Assembly: GCA_002329125.1 (NCBI GenBank) | Contig: DCXX01000108.1 | Span: forward strand, 1-7,613 | Length of the DNA: 7,613 nt | Direction of reading: 5' to 3' | Source of the DNA: Fidelibacterota bacterium UBA2125 | GTDB taxonomy: Bacteria > Fidelibacterota > Marinisomatia > Marinisomatales > S15-B10 | Notes under the pieces: model-generated | The model's input: the letters and a program-made list of their open reading frames with translations, nothing else | What the model was told of the DNA's origin: nothing | The model's database searches: none | Shown: in pieces, positions 1 to 6,812 of the stretch | Position numbering within the stretch: position 1 is the stretch's first letter | Layout of the letters: the number at the start of each line of letters is the position of its first letter | Position numbers and translations under genes: made by a program

Positions 1-582
1 CAGCATGCCGTGGTGATATGGGGATACCTGGCATGGACTTATAGAAAACACTACGCAATTGCCGGTCTTACAGTTTTTTTCATTGGCCTATCTCGCCTTT
101 ATCTGGGTGTACACTGGCCTGGTGATGTTGCAGGGGGTTGGACAATCGGTGCCATATTACTCATGTTGTTCATATTTTTTAATGGAAGAATGGAACGGAA
201 TCAGCTTTCTTTTTCGGCGCTTCCCGCCACGGGAATTTTACTGGTGTTGACGCTCTGGTTTGGTCTTTTCTTTTCGGTTACTTATTCCGGAATAGTTATG
301 GGTGCTCTGTTCGGGTTGGTGGCCGGTGCCACCGCTGCAGGCTATATGAATATTCCACCCTTTTCCCGCTCCACGATTGCAGGGGCAGTGGTGGTAATAA
401 TCGGTGCTGCCGGACTCTACGGAATCTATCGTATTGCACCGCCCCTGGCTGCCGATGGAGAGGGGACTCTGTTTATTACCTTAGCGACTATCGGAATCTG
501 GATCAGCCTCGGCGCGCCATGGCTTTCCGGAAAAGTTGTTGAAATTATTGGATTGGAAGTTGCTGGGAAGGAAGCGGCTTAA
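1..582 (+). CDS. PAP2-family membrane phosphatase, C-terminal part (5' end outside window)
   Basis: Membrane phosphatase of the PAP2 (phosphatidic acid phosphatase type 2) superfamily, which removes phosphate from lipid phosphates or isoprenoid diphosphates at the membrane face. The frame is open from base 1 (Q-H-A-V-V-I-W), so the GTG at 10 is an internal Val and not the start. In window numbering the third PAP2 motif SRxxxxxHxxxD is intact: S31, R32, H38, D42 (codons at 91, 94, 112, 124). The first residues QHAVV fit the stretch that follows the PSGH motif in relatives, so motifs 1 and 2 should lie just upstream. After the PAP2 core come about four more hydrophobic segments (about 74-93, 96-114, 124-143, 154-175), a membrane extension beyond the minimal domain. 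The exact substrate cannot be read from the sequence. The stop TAA at 580-582 overlaps the stop of the convergent lipoprotein gene. Confidence 0.9.
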   Translation, partial: QHAVVIWGYLAWTYRKHYAIAGLTVFFIGLSRLYLGVHWPGDVAGGWTIGAILLMLFIFFNGRMERNQLSFSALPATGILLVLTLWFGLFFSVTYSGIVMGALFGLVAGATAAGYMNIPPFSRSTIAGAVVVIIGAAGLYGIYRIAPPLAADGEGTLFITLATIGIWISLGAPWLSGKVVEIIGLEVAGKEAA

Positions 583-962
583 GTTTCCGTTTCTATATTG
601 AGTCTTTCCAGGCCCCGGCGCTTTTTGAGAAGTTCCACCATTTCATAGTTTTCTTTTGTAGGCCACATATCAAACGTTGTTTCAGCTTCCTTCAGAGCGT
701 AGTCGTACCACCCTTTTTTGGAATAGGCTATGGCGAGATTGTAGTGTGTTTTGGCAGCCATATCCAACTCATCGCGTTTCATCATGCGTACTTCAATAGG
801 ATAGAGGCGGATCGCTTCACGGTATTCCAGGATAGCGTCATCTATCAACCCTTTCTGGTAATACCAGTTTCCCAGATTGAAATGGCGCTGAGGTTCGTCT
901 TTGCAACCAAATGCAAATAGGCAAAGAATTACAAAGAAAAAATTTCTATAACGTTTTATCAT
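579..962 (-). CDS. Small TPR-repeat lipoprotein
   Basis: A 127-residue probable lipoprotein of unknown specific role. The N-terminus is basic (K3, R4, R6), followed by a hydrophobic stretch (residues 8-18) and FAFGC with C20 as the likely lipidated cysteine. The lipobox is imperfect (A at -3, F at -2), so lipidation is likely rather than certain. Residue 21 is Lys, with no Asp at +2. Two tetratricopeptide repeats are visible: about 26-55 (HFNLGNWYYQKG...AILEYREAIRLYP) and about 71-101 (THYNLAIAYSKKG...ALKEAETTFDMWP). A charged C-terminal tail follows. TPRs are protein-protein interaction scaffolds, and short TPR lipoproteins often assist envelope assembly, but no partner is evident here. The start is ATG at 962; I see no Shine-Dalgarno site before it. 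It lies 66 bases after the MFS gene on the same strand and may be the last gene of that unit. Its TAA stop interlocks with that of the PAP2 gene. Confidence 0.85.
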   Translation of the reverse strand: MIKRYRNFFFVILCLFAFGCKDEPQRHFNLGNWYYQKGLIDDAILEYREAIRLYPIEVRMMKRDELDMAAKTHYNLAIAYSKKGWYDYALKEAETTFDMWPTKENYEMVELLKKRRGLERLNIETET

Positions 963-1028
963 ATGATGACTTGGAACTACGGGAATTTAGAAGACGACGA
1001 AGACTAAGAACAAACAAAATTATGAATG

Positions 1029-2306
1029 CTACATGACCATTTCTGGTGGAGCAAATTCAGTTCTTGCGGTTTTTGGTTCTTTAGTAAAAAATGCTAGTGA
1101 CAAAATGCCTAAGAGAATGAAGAAGCCAAGACCTACAAGGACTGTTGCAATTCCGTGACTGGGAATGAAAATCCCGGACAGAATGATAAATATGACGACG
1201 AACGGTGCTGTGAGACTGTCTGTCAGTGCAAAGTAAATTTTCTTGTCGCCTTCATCACCGGCGAATTCGAAAATGAGACTCATGGCAGTTGTGAGAAAAC
1301 CCCCTTGCCCTATACCAAGGAAGACGAATATGAGATAAGTATGCATCATCGTTTTTGCATTCAGTGCTGTAACCAGAGCTGCGAGGAAACCGATGAATAC
1401 AAACACCATCGCATGTTTATGTCCCAATTTGTCACCGATCTTTCCCATGATGAAACTGGACAACCCTGAAAGCAAAACAGTTATGGCTGTAAAAATTCCA
1501 GCTTCACTCACATCGAATTGAAGCTTCTCATGGGCATACACAGCGTAGAGTGATATGGCCGGATAGTTTGCTGCCAGTAAGATGCGGCTGAAGAGATAGC
1601 GTCTGTAGTTGCCGTCTGTTTTGAGCACAAATTGCAATTGATTACGGAACAGTCTGAAATCCCGGTTGGGTTTCTTGTTTTTTTTTGGTTTGAGCCGGTA
1701 GCCCACAAAGAGGACCACTGCCGCCATGATACAGACAGAATATATCAGGAAACCGTATCCAAAATTGGAGGGGAAGGGTACCGATTCTAACAGTTTTTTT
1801 ACAGCAAACCCGCCAAGGAATCCTGCACCATTAGTTATAGCAAAAGAGATGCCGAAGAATTCACCCCTCCGTTCTGACAGATGAACAAACTCAAGGAAAT
1901 CGGCCCAGATAGGGAACACTACTCCAACCCCAAGCGAGAATAACACGAAACATCCAAAGTAAATAGCCCAGACGTTGGGGCCAGTAGGGGCAAGAATACC
2001 GAAAATAAAGCCTGCCAATAATATGGGTGGAATCATAATGGAGTGAGCCAAAACAATCCCTTTTTTTATGTTTTGAATCCGTTGACCAATGAAGGCCATG
2101 GTGAGCTGAGGTATTGCAGCACAGGCGGTAAATACACCAGCAGCTGAGCCTATAATAATCGGAGGTGCGTCTAGCAGTTTGAGAAAAAGTGGAACCACGG
2201 CATAAGTAGAATGAAAAGCAATTCCGAATCCCCAAAACCCTTCATGTATAGCGTTATAAATGAGATTATGCTTATGATCCCTGAGACCAAACCCCTGATC
2301 GGTCAT
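1029..2306 (-). CDS. Major facilitator superfamily (MFS) transporter
   Basis: A 425-residue inner-membrane protein of normal MFS length, with about 12 hydrophobic segments in two halves. The halves are separated by a basic cytoplasmic loop at about residues 204-236 (KPKKNKKPNRDFRLF region). An MFS motif-A-like sequence, GKIGDKLGHK, lies at 288-297 in the second half, between TM8 and TM9. The matching position in the first half (GQRIQNIKKG, 74-83) is degenerate. Such proteins move small solutes by uniport, symport or antiport; the substrate cannot be deduced. The ATG at 2304-2306 overlaps the stop of the upstream EamA gene as ATGA, with no separate ribosome binding site needed, which implies translational coupling. 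It ends ATG-GTC-ATG-TAG. The charged N-terminal stretch (residues 1-13) precedes TM1, which contains EGFWGFG. It could belong to one of the drug-efflux-like MFS groups, but this is not resolved. Confidence 0.9.
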   Translation of the reverse strand: MTDQGFGLRDHKHNLIYNAIHEGFWGFGIAFHSTYAVVPLFLKLLDAPPIIIGSAAGVFTACAAIPQLTMAFIGQRIQNIKKGIVLAHSIMIPPILLAGFIFGILAPTGPNVWAIYFGCFVLFSLGVGVVFPIWADFLEFVHLSERRGEFFGISFAITNGAGFLGGFAVKKLLESVPFPSNFGYGFLIYSVCIMAAVVLFVGYRLKPKKNKKPNRDFRLFRNQLQFVLKTDGNYRRYLFSRILLAANYPAISLYAVYAHEKLQFDVSEAGIFTAITVLLSGLSSFIMGKIGDKLGHKHAMVFVFIGFLAALVTALNAKTMMHTYLIFVFLGIGQGGFLTTAMSLIFEFAGDEGDKKIYFALTDSLTAPFVVIFIILSGIFIPSHGIATVLVGLGFFILLGILSLAFFTKEPKTARTEFAPPEMVM

Positions 2307-3214
2307 GAAGAACTGTTTTTCTGTTGGCGGGAGAGAAAGATTGAAGCACCTACAAGCAACAGTGCTCCCATAAACTGCCCCGGCATGAGTGTCCTTTCCC
2401 GGATGAACAGATCAATTAGCATTGCTGACAGTGGCCAGAACAGTTCATAAATGGTGGCATGTGTTGCGAGAACGTGCTTTAATCCGTAATAATAAATAAA
2501 CAGGGCAACTGTTCCTGTGGACAGCACGATGGTCAAAATAGTAAGCCATTCAGTTTTGCTCAAACTGAAGTTGATTGGAGAGTTGCCCATAAAAAGTATA
2601 ACAACAACCGTTATAAAGGTGGTTATCCAGAGTCTGAGTCCGGTCAGTGAAAAAAAGGAAAGATGCTTCAAAGCGTGCTTTCCCAGCACTGTGGAACTTC
2701 CCCAGGCAAAAGCGGCACAGAGTGCCATGAGTCCTGCGATAACTGTTTTGTCATCCATCGCCAGTACAGGCAAGCCGTTCTGAAAAGTTACAAGATAACC
2801 TCCTACGATAGCAGCTACGGCACAGATAAGATAGTTTTTTGTCAACGGTTCTCTAAGCAAAACAGCAGCGAGCCCGATAGCAAAGAAGGGCTGGAATTTT
2901 TGCAGTAATACGACCACGGAAAGATCGATGTAATTCACGTAACTCAGTGCTTTTGTATAGAAAAAAGTGCCAAGAAGGCCTCCAAAAAGTGAAACCCAGA
3001 GAACGGAAACCCAAGCACGGTTGGGGAGTGTTTTCACTTCTTTCCAGCTTTTAAGGAGAAGGGGAGTAAGTAACACAGCCCCGAAAAAATGTTCAAGCAG
3101 GACCACCATAAGAGAGGGGATTTCCGATAGATACTGACGTAACAGACCGTCAAAACTCCATAGTACCGCCGCGCACGCAATGGCCGCTGGACCAAGATAT
3201 TTCAGGTTTCTCAT
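2303..3214 (-). CDS. EamA/DMT-family transporter (two EamA repeats)
   Basis: A drug/metabolite transporter superfamily permease of the ten-helix EamA type. Members export or import amino acids, nucleotides or other metabolites; this one's substrate is unknown. I choose the ATG at 3214, giving 303 residues (MRNLKYLGPAAIAC...). A TTG three codons earlier (3223) keeps the frame open but has no better ribosome binding site. The first EamA repeat covers about residues 10-143, with the usual signature at its end (LLQKFQPFFAIGLAAVLLRE, then PLTKN and a Gly-rich helix). The second covers about 160-293, opening with AFAWGSSTVLGKHALK and closing with ELFWPLSAMLIDLFIRERTL. A short hydrophilic tail (SRQQKNSSS) ends the protein. 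It is the first gene of the minus-strand unit: its TGA stop overlaps the MFS start. Its start lies only 42 bases from the start of the divergent rhodanese gene. Confidence 0.9.
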   Translation of the reverse strand: MRNLKYLGPAAIACAAVLWSFDGLLRQYLSEIPSLMVVLLEHFFGAVLLTPLLLKSWKEVKTLPNRAWVSVLWVSLFGGLLGTFFYTKALSYVNYIDLSVVVLLQKFQPFFAIGLAAVLLREPLTKNYLICAVAAIVGGYLVTFQNGLPVLAMDDKTVIAGLMALCAAFAWGSSTVLGKHALKHLSFFSLTGLRLWITTFITVVVILFMGNSPINFSLSKTEWLTILTIVLSTGTVALFIYYYGLKHVLATHATIYELFWPLSAMLIDLFIRERTLMPGQFMGALLLVGASIFLSRQQKNSSS

Positions 3215-3242
3215 TGAGATCAATTTACCATATTTTTGCTAT

Positions 3243-3246
3243 GGAG
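3243..3246 (+). promoter_or_regulatory. Possible ribosome binding site (GGAG) for the rhodanese gene
   Basis: GGAG lies 10 bases before the GTG at 3257. The spacing is slightly long, but this is the only purine-rich Shine-Dalgarno-like core near the gene. It favours GTG 3257 over the in-frame TTG at 3236, which has only an AT-rich leader. Confidence 0.4.
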
Positions 3247-3256
3247 ACTCAGTGCC

Positions 3257-3580
3257 GTGAATGTTCCTGAAATCACTGTAACAAAAGTTCATGCTATGCT
3301 GGAAAGGGGGGATCCGTTTACTTTGTTGGACATTCGTGAGAAATGGGAAAGTGATTTGGTTACCATTGATGGATCACATTTTGTAACAATGGAGGAAGTG
3401 CCCTCCAAACTTTCAAATTTTGATAAGGAAAAACCTATGGTTGTCTACTGCCATAAGGGAGTACGTTCGGCCGCTGTTGCTGTATATTTGCTCAACCAAG
3501 GATTCTTGAATGTAAAAAGTATGGTGGGCGGAATTCACGCGTGGACCCTCCAGATAGAGCCCACTCTTCCTACTTACTAA
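3257..3580 (+). CDS. Single-domain rhodanese-like sulfurtransferase
   Basis: A 107-residue cytoplasmic protein consisting of one rhodanese domain. Rhodaneses carry sulfane sulfur as a persulfide on an active-site cysteine and pass it to acceptors such as cyanide, thiols or sulfur-carrier proteins. The active loop CHKGVR (VVYCHKGVRSAAVA) has the single-domain CxxxxR form with the catalytic Cys near residue 65. The CH2-A-like LLDIREKWE motif and the closing GGIHAW are also present, so the enzyme looks intact. The C-terminal tail (LQIEPTLPTY) resembles the end of the rhodanese domain fused to MoeB/ThiF-type adenylyltransferases such as MoeZ (W..xIDPSxPxY). Here the domain stands alone with no adenylyltransferase gene beside it. 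I choose GTG at 3257; an in-frame TTG at 3236 would add seven residues (LWRLSA region) unlike the family. The stop is TAA at 3578-3580, immediately followed by an inverted repeat. Confidence 0.88.
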   Translation: MNVPEITVTKVHAMLERGDPFTLLDIREKWESDLVTIDGSHFVTMEEVPSKLSNFDKEKPMVVYCHKGVRSAAVAVYLLNQGFLNVKSMVGGIHAWTLQIEPTLPTY

Positions 3581-3613
3581 AGGATCCCGCAAACTGTAAG
3601 TCGCGGGATCCTT
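3580..3613. terminator. Perfect 11-bp inverted repeat, probable bidirectional terminator
   Basis: AAGGATCCCGC (3580-3590) and GCGGGATCCTT (3603-3613) are exact reverse complements around a 12-base loop. The left arm begins on the last base of the rhodanese stop codon, and the repeat sits in the 61-base gap between two convergent genes. This is the classic place for a shared terminator. Neither strand has a run of T after the stem beyond the terminal TT, so it is not a textbook intrinsic terminator; it may act as a 3'-end stabilising hairpin or in a Rho-assisted manner. Confidence 0.65.
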
Positions 3614-3641
3614 CAACTAATAAATAGTAATGCCGGGTTAT

Positions 3642-6600
3642 CTATCTCTCTTTAGGCCAGATTAATTCGGGGTCCTCGGAACCGATCATCACCGCCGGGA
3701 TTCCCGCTTTACTTACCATTTCATTGAATTGCAACAGGTCATTATTAAACACTTGGTCCAGTTGGGAGTAATGACTCTCGGCCTGGGCCACAAGGTCACC
3801 CAAGACCTGATGAGACTGTGCGGTTGGTTTGGCGTCAATACTTGAAACAACGCCAACCAAGGCAGCAATCTTGTTATCAAGTTTAATAGGATAGTTCAAA
3901 GGATCCTGTCTCGATTTAGATTTTACCTGGATCAGTTCTTCCTCAATTGTTGACAACTTTTTTGAGAGTTCTTTTCCTGCCGTAGCAATATTTTCATTCT
4001 CAAAACCAGATTTTTCCATTAGATCAGCCAGAGTTTTCACCTGAGATTTAATACTCCGAATGGTGATGACTTTTTGATTGATCTCAGATGTCCTGTCCCG
4101 GATGTTCATTAAAAGATCAAACTGAGCTTGGAAATCGGCCTGTGTTGTGGAAATCCTCGGATCTTTCAAGATGTTGAAAGATTGGGTCTGAGATTTTCCG
4201 TTTACAGTCATCCTTACTTGGTATTCTCCCGGCACAGCTTTAGGGCCGATATGGGTTCCGCCCCACATAACAGCACCGGGGACCTTTTTTGCGTCTGGAT
4301 AACGCATATTCCAAACGAAACGGTTCATCCCTTTTTTAGTTTCGGCTGTAGGTTCAGAATTCTTTTTATCTTTCTTGTTAGTGAAAGTTTTGATTACATC
4401 ACCATCTGATTCCAGATATTCGAGCGTGAACTCACCATCTTCATCCAGTTCTTCGGACAGGTTGTAAAAAGTCATAACACCATTGGGAGGATTAGAACCG
4501 GAGTTAGGACTTGGACCGCCCCAGCCGCCGCCGCCAGGCAGGCGGTAGGTATCCCTGGGACCAAAAAGGTGTGCCTTGGCGCCGGAAACTTTACCGGAAA
4601 GCTGATATAAGGGAGTGAGGTCGTCCAAAATCCAGAAAGCTCTACCCTGAGTTGCCACTACTAGGTCCTTTTCCTTCACCAGCAAGTCTGTAACAGGAAC
4701 AACGGGGAGGTTCAGTTGAAACGGCTTCCAGTTTTTCCCATCATCAAAGGAAATATACATTCCTGTTTCAGTTCCTGTATAGAGAAGCCCTTTCCTGGTC
4801 GGGTCTTCCCGTACAACGCGGGTATAAGCGTCTTTTGAAATCCCGGTGGTGATGAGCTTCCACGATTTCCCGTAATTGGTTGTTTTGTATAGGTACGGTT
4901 TGAAGTCATCCAGCTTATACCGGGTTGCAGCCATATAAGCTGTAGAAGGATCATGAGGTGACTGGTCAATACTGTTTACCATACTCCATTCCGGCATATT
5001 GCCTGGTGTAACATCTTTCCAGGTTTTCCCTCCGTCCCGAGTAATGTGTACTTTGCCATCATCCGTACCAATCCAGATGACCCCTTTTTCATGAGTTGAA
5101 GGAGTAATAACAAAGATGGTGCAGTAATATTCCACACCTGTGTCATCCTTGGTAATGGGGCCACCGGACTGATCCTGCATTGAGACTGTATTGGTGGTTA
5201 GATCGGGACTTATCACCTTCCAAGATTGTCCCTCGTTTGTGGTTTTGTGGAGGTGCTGTGAGCCAACATAAAGCGTGTTTGGATCGTGAGGATCAAATTC
5301 AATGGGAAAGTTCCATTGAAAGCGGTATTTCATATCCTTTACACCATGGCCCATAGGATTATCGGGGAAAACAGTAATATTGCGCCGCTCTCCAGTGACA
5401 TGGTTATATCGGGTCAGATAACCGCTGTAAGAACCGGCATAAACAATATTGGCATTTTCCGGGTGGGGTGCCACGTGGGCGCTTTCACCACCACCAACGG
5501 AGTAATAGTCCCGTTCTGTAATTCCACCTCCCATGGTTCTGGAGGCGATAGAAACGGTACTGTTGTCCTGCTGACCGGCATAAACCCTGTAGGGGAATTG
5601 ATTATCTACATCGACACGATAAAACTGGGCCGTGGGTTGGTTGTGGTATGTGCTCCAGGTGGCACCAGCATCAAAGGAGATTTGACCGCCGCCGTCATCG
5701 GCAATAATGAGATGCTGGGCATCCAGGGGATCAACCCACAGATCATGATGGTCACCGTGGGGGGTACGAATTGAATTGAATGTTTTACCTCCATCTTTAG
5801 AACGCCAGAACTGAACATTCAGCACATAAAGAACATCCTCGCTTTGAGTATCGGCATATATTCGAGTGTAGTACCAGGCCCGCTGCCTTAGGTTATTGTC
5901 GGAAGTTGTTTTTGTCCAAGTTTCACCGCCATCATCAGAACGAAAAAGTCCCCCCTCTCTATTTTCGATGAGGGCCCAGATTCGTTCCGAGTTTAAAGGA
6001 GAAATTGCCACACCGATAATTCCCACATTACCTTCTGGCAGACCTTCATTTCTGGTGACCTCAGTCCAGGTATCTCCTCCATCAGTAGATTTCCAAAGCC
6101 CTGATCCTTCACCGCCACTTGACAAGCTGTAAGGAGTCCGCTTTATCCGCCACATGGAGGCATAGATGATTCGTGGATTGTTGGGATCAAGAACAAGATC
6201 ACAAGCGCCAACCTCATCGCTGACGTACAAAACTTTTTCCCAGGTTTTCCCACCATTTTTACTTCTGAAAACACCTCTTTCTTTGTTGGGTCCGAAAAGA
6301 TGCCCCAGGGCCGAAACATAAACCAGGTCCGGATTGCGGGGGTGAATTCTGATTCGGGGAATTCTCCGGCTGTCTTTTAGACCCATATGTTTCCAGGTTT
6401 TCCCTGCATCGGTGGATTTCCAGACACCATCGCCGTGTGAAACATTCCCTCTAACGGTTACCTCACCGCCGCCCACATAAATAACATTGGGATCCCACTC
6501 ACTGACAGCCACAGCCCCAATGGAACCGCCGAAAAAATCGTCAGAAATATTCTTCCAGTTAGAGCCACCACTTTTTGTTTCCCAAACGCCACCGCCAGTT

Positions 6601-6800
6601 CCGCCGAAATAGGCGACCCTATCATTTCCAGGAATACCAGCAACAGCCGCCGATCGACCTCCCCGGAAAGGACCGATATTCCTGTATTTCAGTGCTTTAT
6701 AGAGGGATTCATCATAATTCTCTCCTATCAGCACAGTGGCTCCGGAGCACATCAAAAAAGTGATAGTAATGGTAACAATAGAACGAACGGACAGATTCAT
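3642..6800 (-). CDS. Large exported Asp-box beta-propeller (VPS10/sortilin-like) protein
   Basis: A 1052-residue protein, near the roughly 1000-1100 residues I associate with this family, often annotated as 'glycosyl hydrolase' or 'VPS10 domain-containing'. The start is ATG at 6800, set by a strong AAGGAG six bases upstream; the GTG at 6830 would swallow that site. Residues 1 to about 25 form a signal peptide (MNLSVRS, then a hydrophobic core). The family signature RNIGPFRGGRS is at 40-50. About eleven BNR/Asp-boxes (S/T-x-D/N-x-G-x-T-W) lie at about 75, 128, 179, 237, 287, 333, 374, 519, 586, 639 and 683, implying one or two multi-bladed propellers as in sortilins or GH74 enzymes. Conserved-looking HGDHHDLW is at 348-355. 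A Gly/Pro-rich linker (about 750-775), a beta-rich probable Ig-like region (about 777-880) and a helical C-terminal region (about 890-1025) follow. The eukaryotic cysteine-rich 10CC module is absent, with only about three Cys. No catalytic activity can be asserted. Probably periplasmic or surface-located. Confidence 0.9.
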   Translation of the reverse strand: MNLSVRSIVTITITFLMCSGATVLIGENYDESLYKALKYRNIGPFRGGRSAAVAGIPGNDRVAYFGGTGGGVWETKSGGSNWKNISDDFFGGSIGAVAVSEWDPNVIYVGGGEVTVRGNVSHGDGVWKSTDAGKTWKHMGLKDSRRIPRIRIHPRNPDLVYVSALGHLFGPNKERGVFRSKNGGKTWEKVLYVSDEVGACDLVLDPNNPRIIYASMWRIKRTPYSLSSGGEGSGLWKSTDGGDTWTEVTRNEGLPEGNVGIIGVAISPLNSERIWALIENREGGLFRSDDGGETWTKTTSDNNLRQRAWYYTRIYADTQSEDVLYVLNVQFWRSKDGGKTFNSIRTPHGDHHDLWVDPLDAQHLIIADDGGGQISFDAGATWSTYHNQPTAQFYRVDVDNQFPYRVYAGQQDNSTVSIASRTMGGGITERDYYSVGGGESAHVAPHPENANIVYAGSYSGYLTRYNHVTGERRNITVFPDNPMGHGVKDMKYRFQWNFPIEFDPHDPNTLYVGSQHLHKTTNEGQSWKVISPDLTTNTVSMQDQSGGPITKDDTGVEYYCTIFVITPSTHEKGVIWIGTDDGKVHITRDGGKTWKDVTPGNMPEWSMVNSIDQSPHDPSTAYMAATRYKLDDFKPYLYKTTNYGKSWKLITTGISKDAYTRVVREDPTRKGLLYTGTETGMYISFDDGKNWKPFQLNLPVVPVTDLLVKEKDLVVATQGRAFWILDDLTPLYQLSGKVSGAKAHLFGPRDTYRLPGGGGWGGPSPNSGSNPPNGVMTFYNLSEELDEDGEFTLEYLESDGDVIKTFTNKKDKKNSEPTAETKKGMNRFVWNMRYPDAKKVPGAVMWGGTHIGPKAVPGEYQVRMTVNGKSQTQSFNILKDPRISTTQADFQAQFDLLMNIRDRTSEINQKVITIRSIKSQVKTLADLMEKSGFENENIATAGKELSKKLSTIEEELIQVKSKSRQDPLNYPIKLDNKIAALVGVVSSIDAKPTAQSHQVLGDLVAQAESHYSQLDQVFNNDLLQFNEMVSKAGIPAVMIGSEDPELIWPKER
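4728..6578 (-). repeat. Array of about eleven Asp-box coding repeats within the propeller gene
   Basis: This stretch encodes the degenerate repeats TKSGGSNW, KSTDAGKTW, RSKNGGKTW, KSTDGGDTW, RSDDGGETW, RSKDGGKTF, ISFDAGATW, KTTNEGQSW, ITRDGGKTW, KTTNYGKSW and ISFDDGKNW. At DNA level the 12-base word ccaggttttccc (plus strand), the complement of the G-K-T-W codons, recurs exactly at 5019-5030, 6240-6251 and 6393-6404. Asp-boxes sit at the turns of beta-propeller blades. Spacing is about 40-60 residues, except for a 137-residue gap between the seventh and eighth boxes (about residues 383-518), which probably holds blades without a box or the boundary between two propellers. Confidence 0.8.
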
Positions 6801-6806
6801 ACTAAA

Positions 6807-6812
6807 CTCCTT
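6807..6812 (-). promoter_or_regulatory. Strong Shine-Dalgarno site (AAGGAG) for the propeller gene
   Basis: Read on the minus strand the leader is ATAAGGAGTTTAGT followed by ATG: AAGGAG with a six-base spacer. It decides the start codon at 6800 against the upstream GTG at 6830. It is also the clearest Shine-Dalgarno site in the window, showing that the organism can use this signal. Confidence 0.85.

Noticed and set aside
10..12. GTG at 10 as the start of the PAP2 gene
   Set aside because: The frame is open to base 1, and the upstream codons QHA fit the region following the PAP2 PSGH motif; the domain would be truncated.
611..626. GC-rich ggccccggcgc followed by five T, as a terminator for the PAP2 gene
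   Set aside because: The possible stem is only about three base pairs, and the sequence is explained as lipoprotein coding sequence (KRRGLE).
963..1028. Promoter for the lipoprotein gene (TTGTTC - 18 - TAAATT on the minus strand)
   Set aside because: The -35 match is only three of six. It could serve, but the evidence is too thin to annotate.
1155..1469. Plus-strand open frame of about 104 codons opposite the MFS gene
   Set aside because: It is an antisense shadow of a clear MFS coding region, with Cys/His-rich, non-family composition and no ribosome binding site.
3214..3242. TTGAGA - 17 bases - TGCTAT as a sigma-70-type promoter for the rhodanese gene
   Set aside because: The -10 element matches only three of six positions, and transcription would start after the GGAG site, leaving almost no leader.
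5286..5774. Plus-strand open frame of about 162 codons inside the propeller gene
   Set aside because: It lies antisense to a strongly supported gene whose Asp-box protein pattern is unmistakable; the predicted protein resembles no family I recognise.
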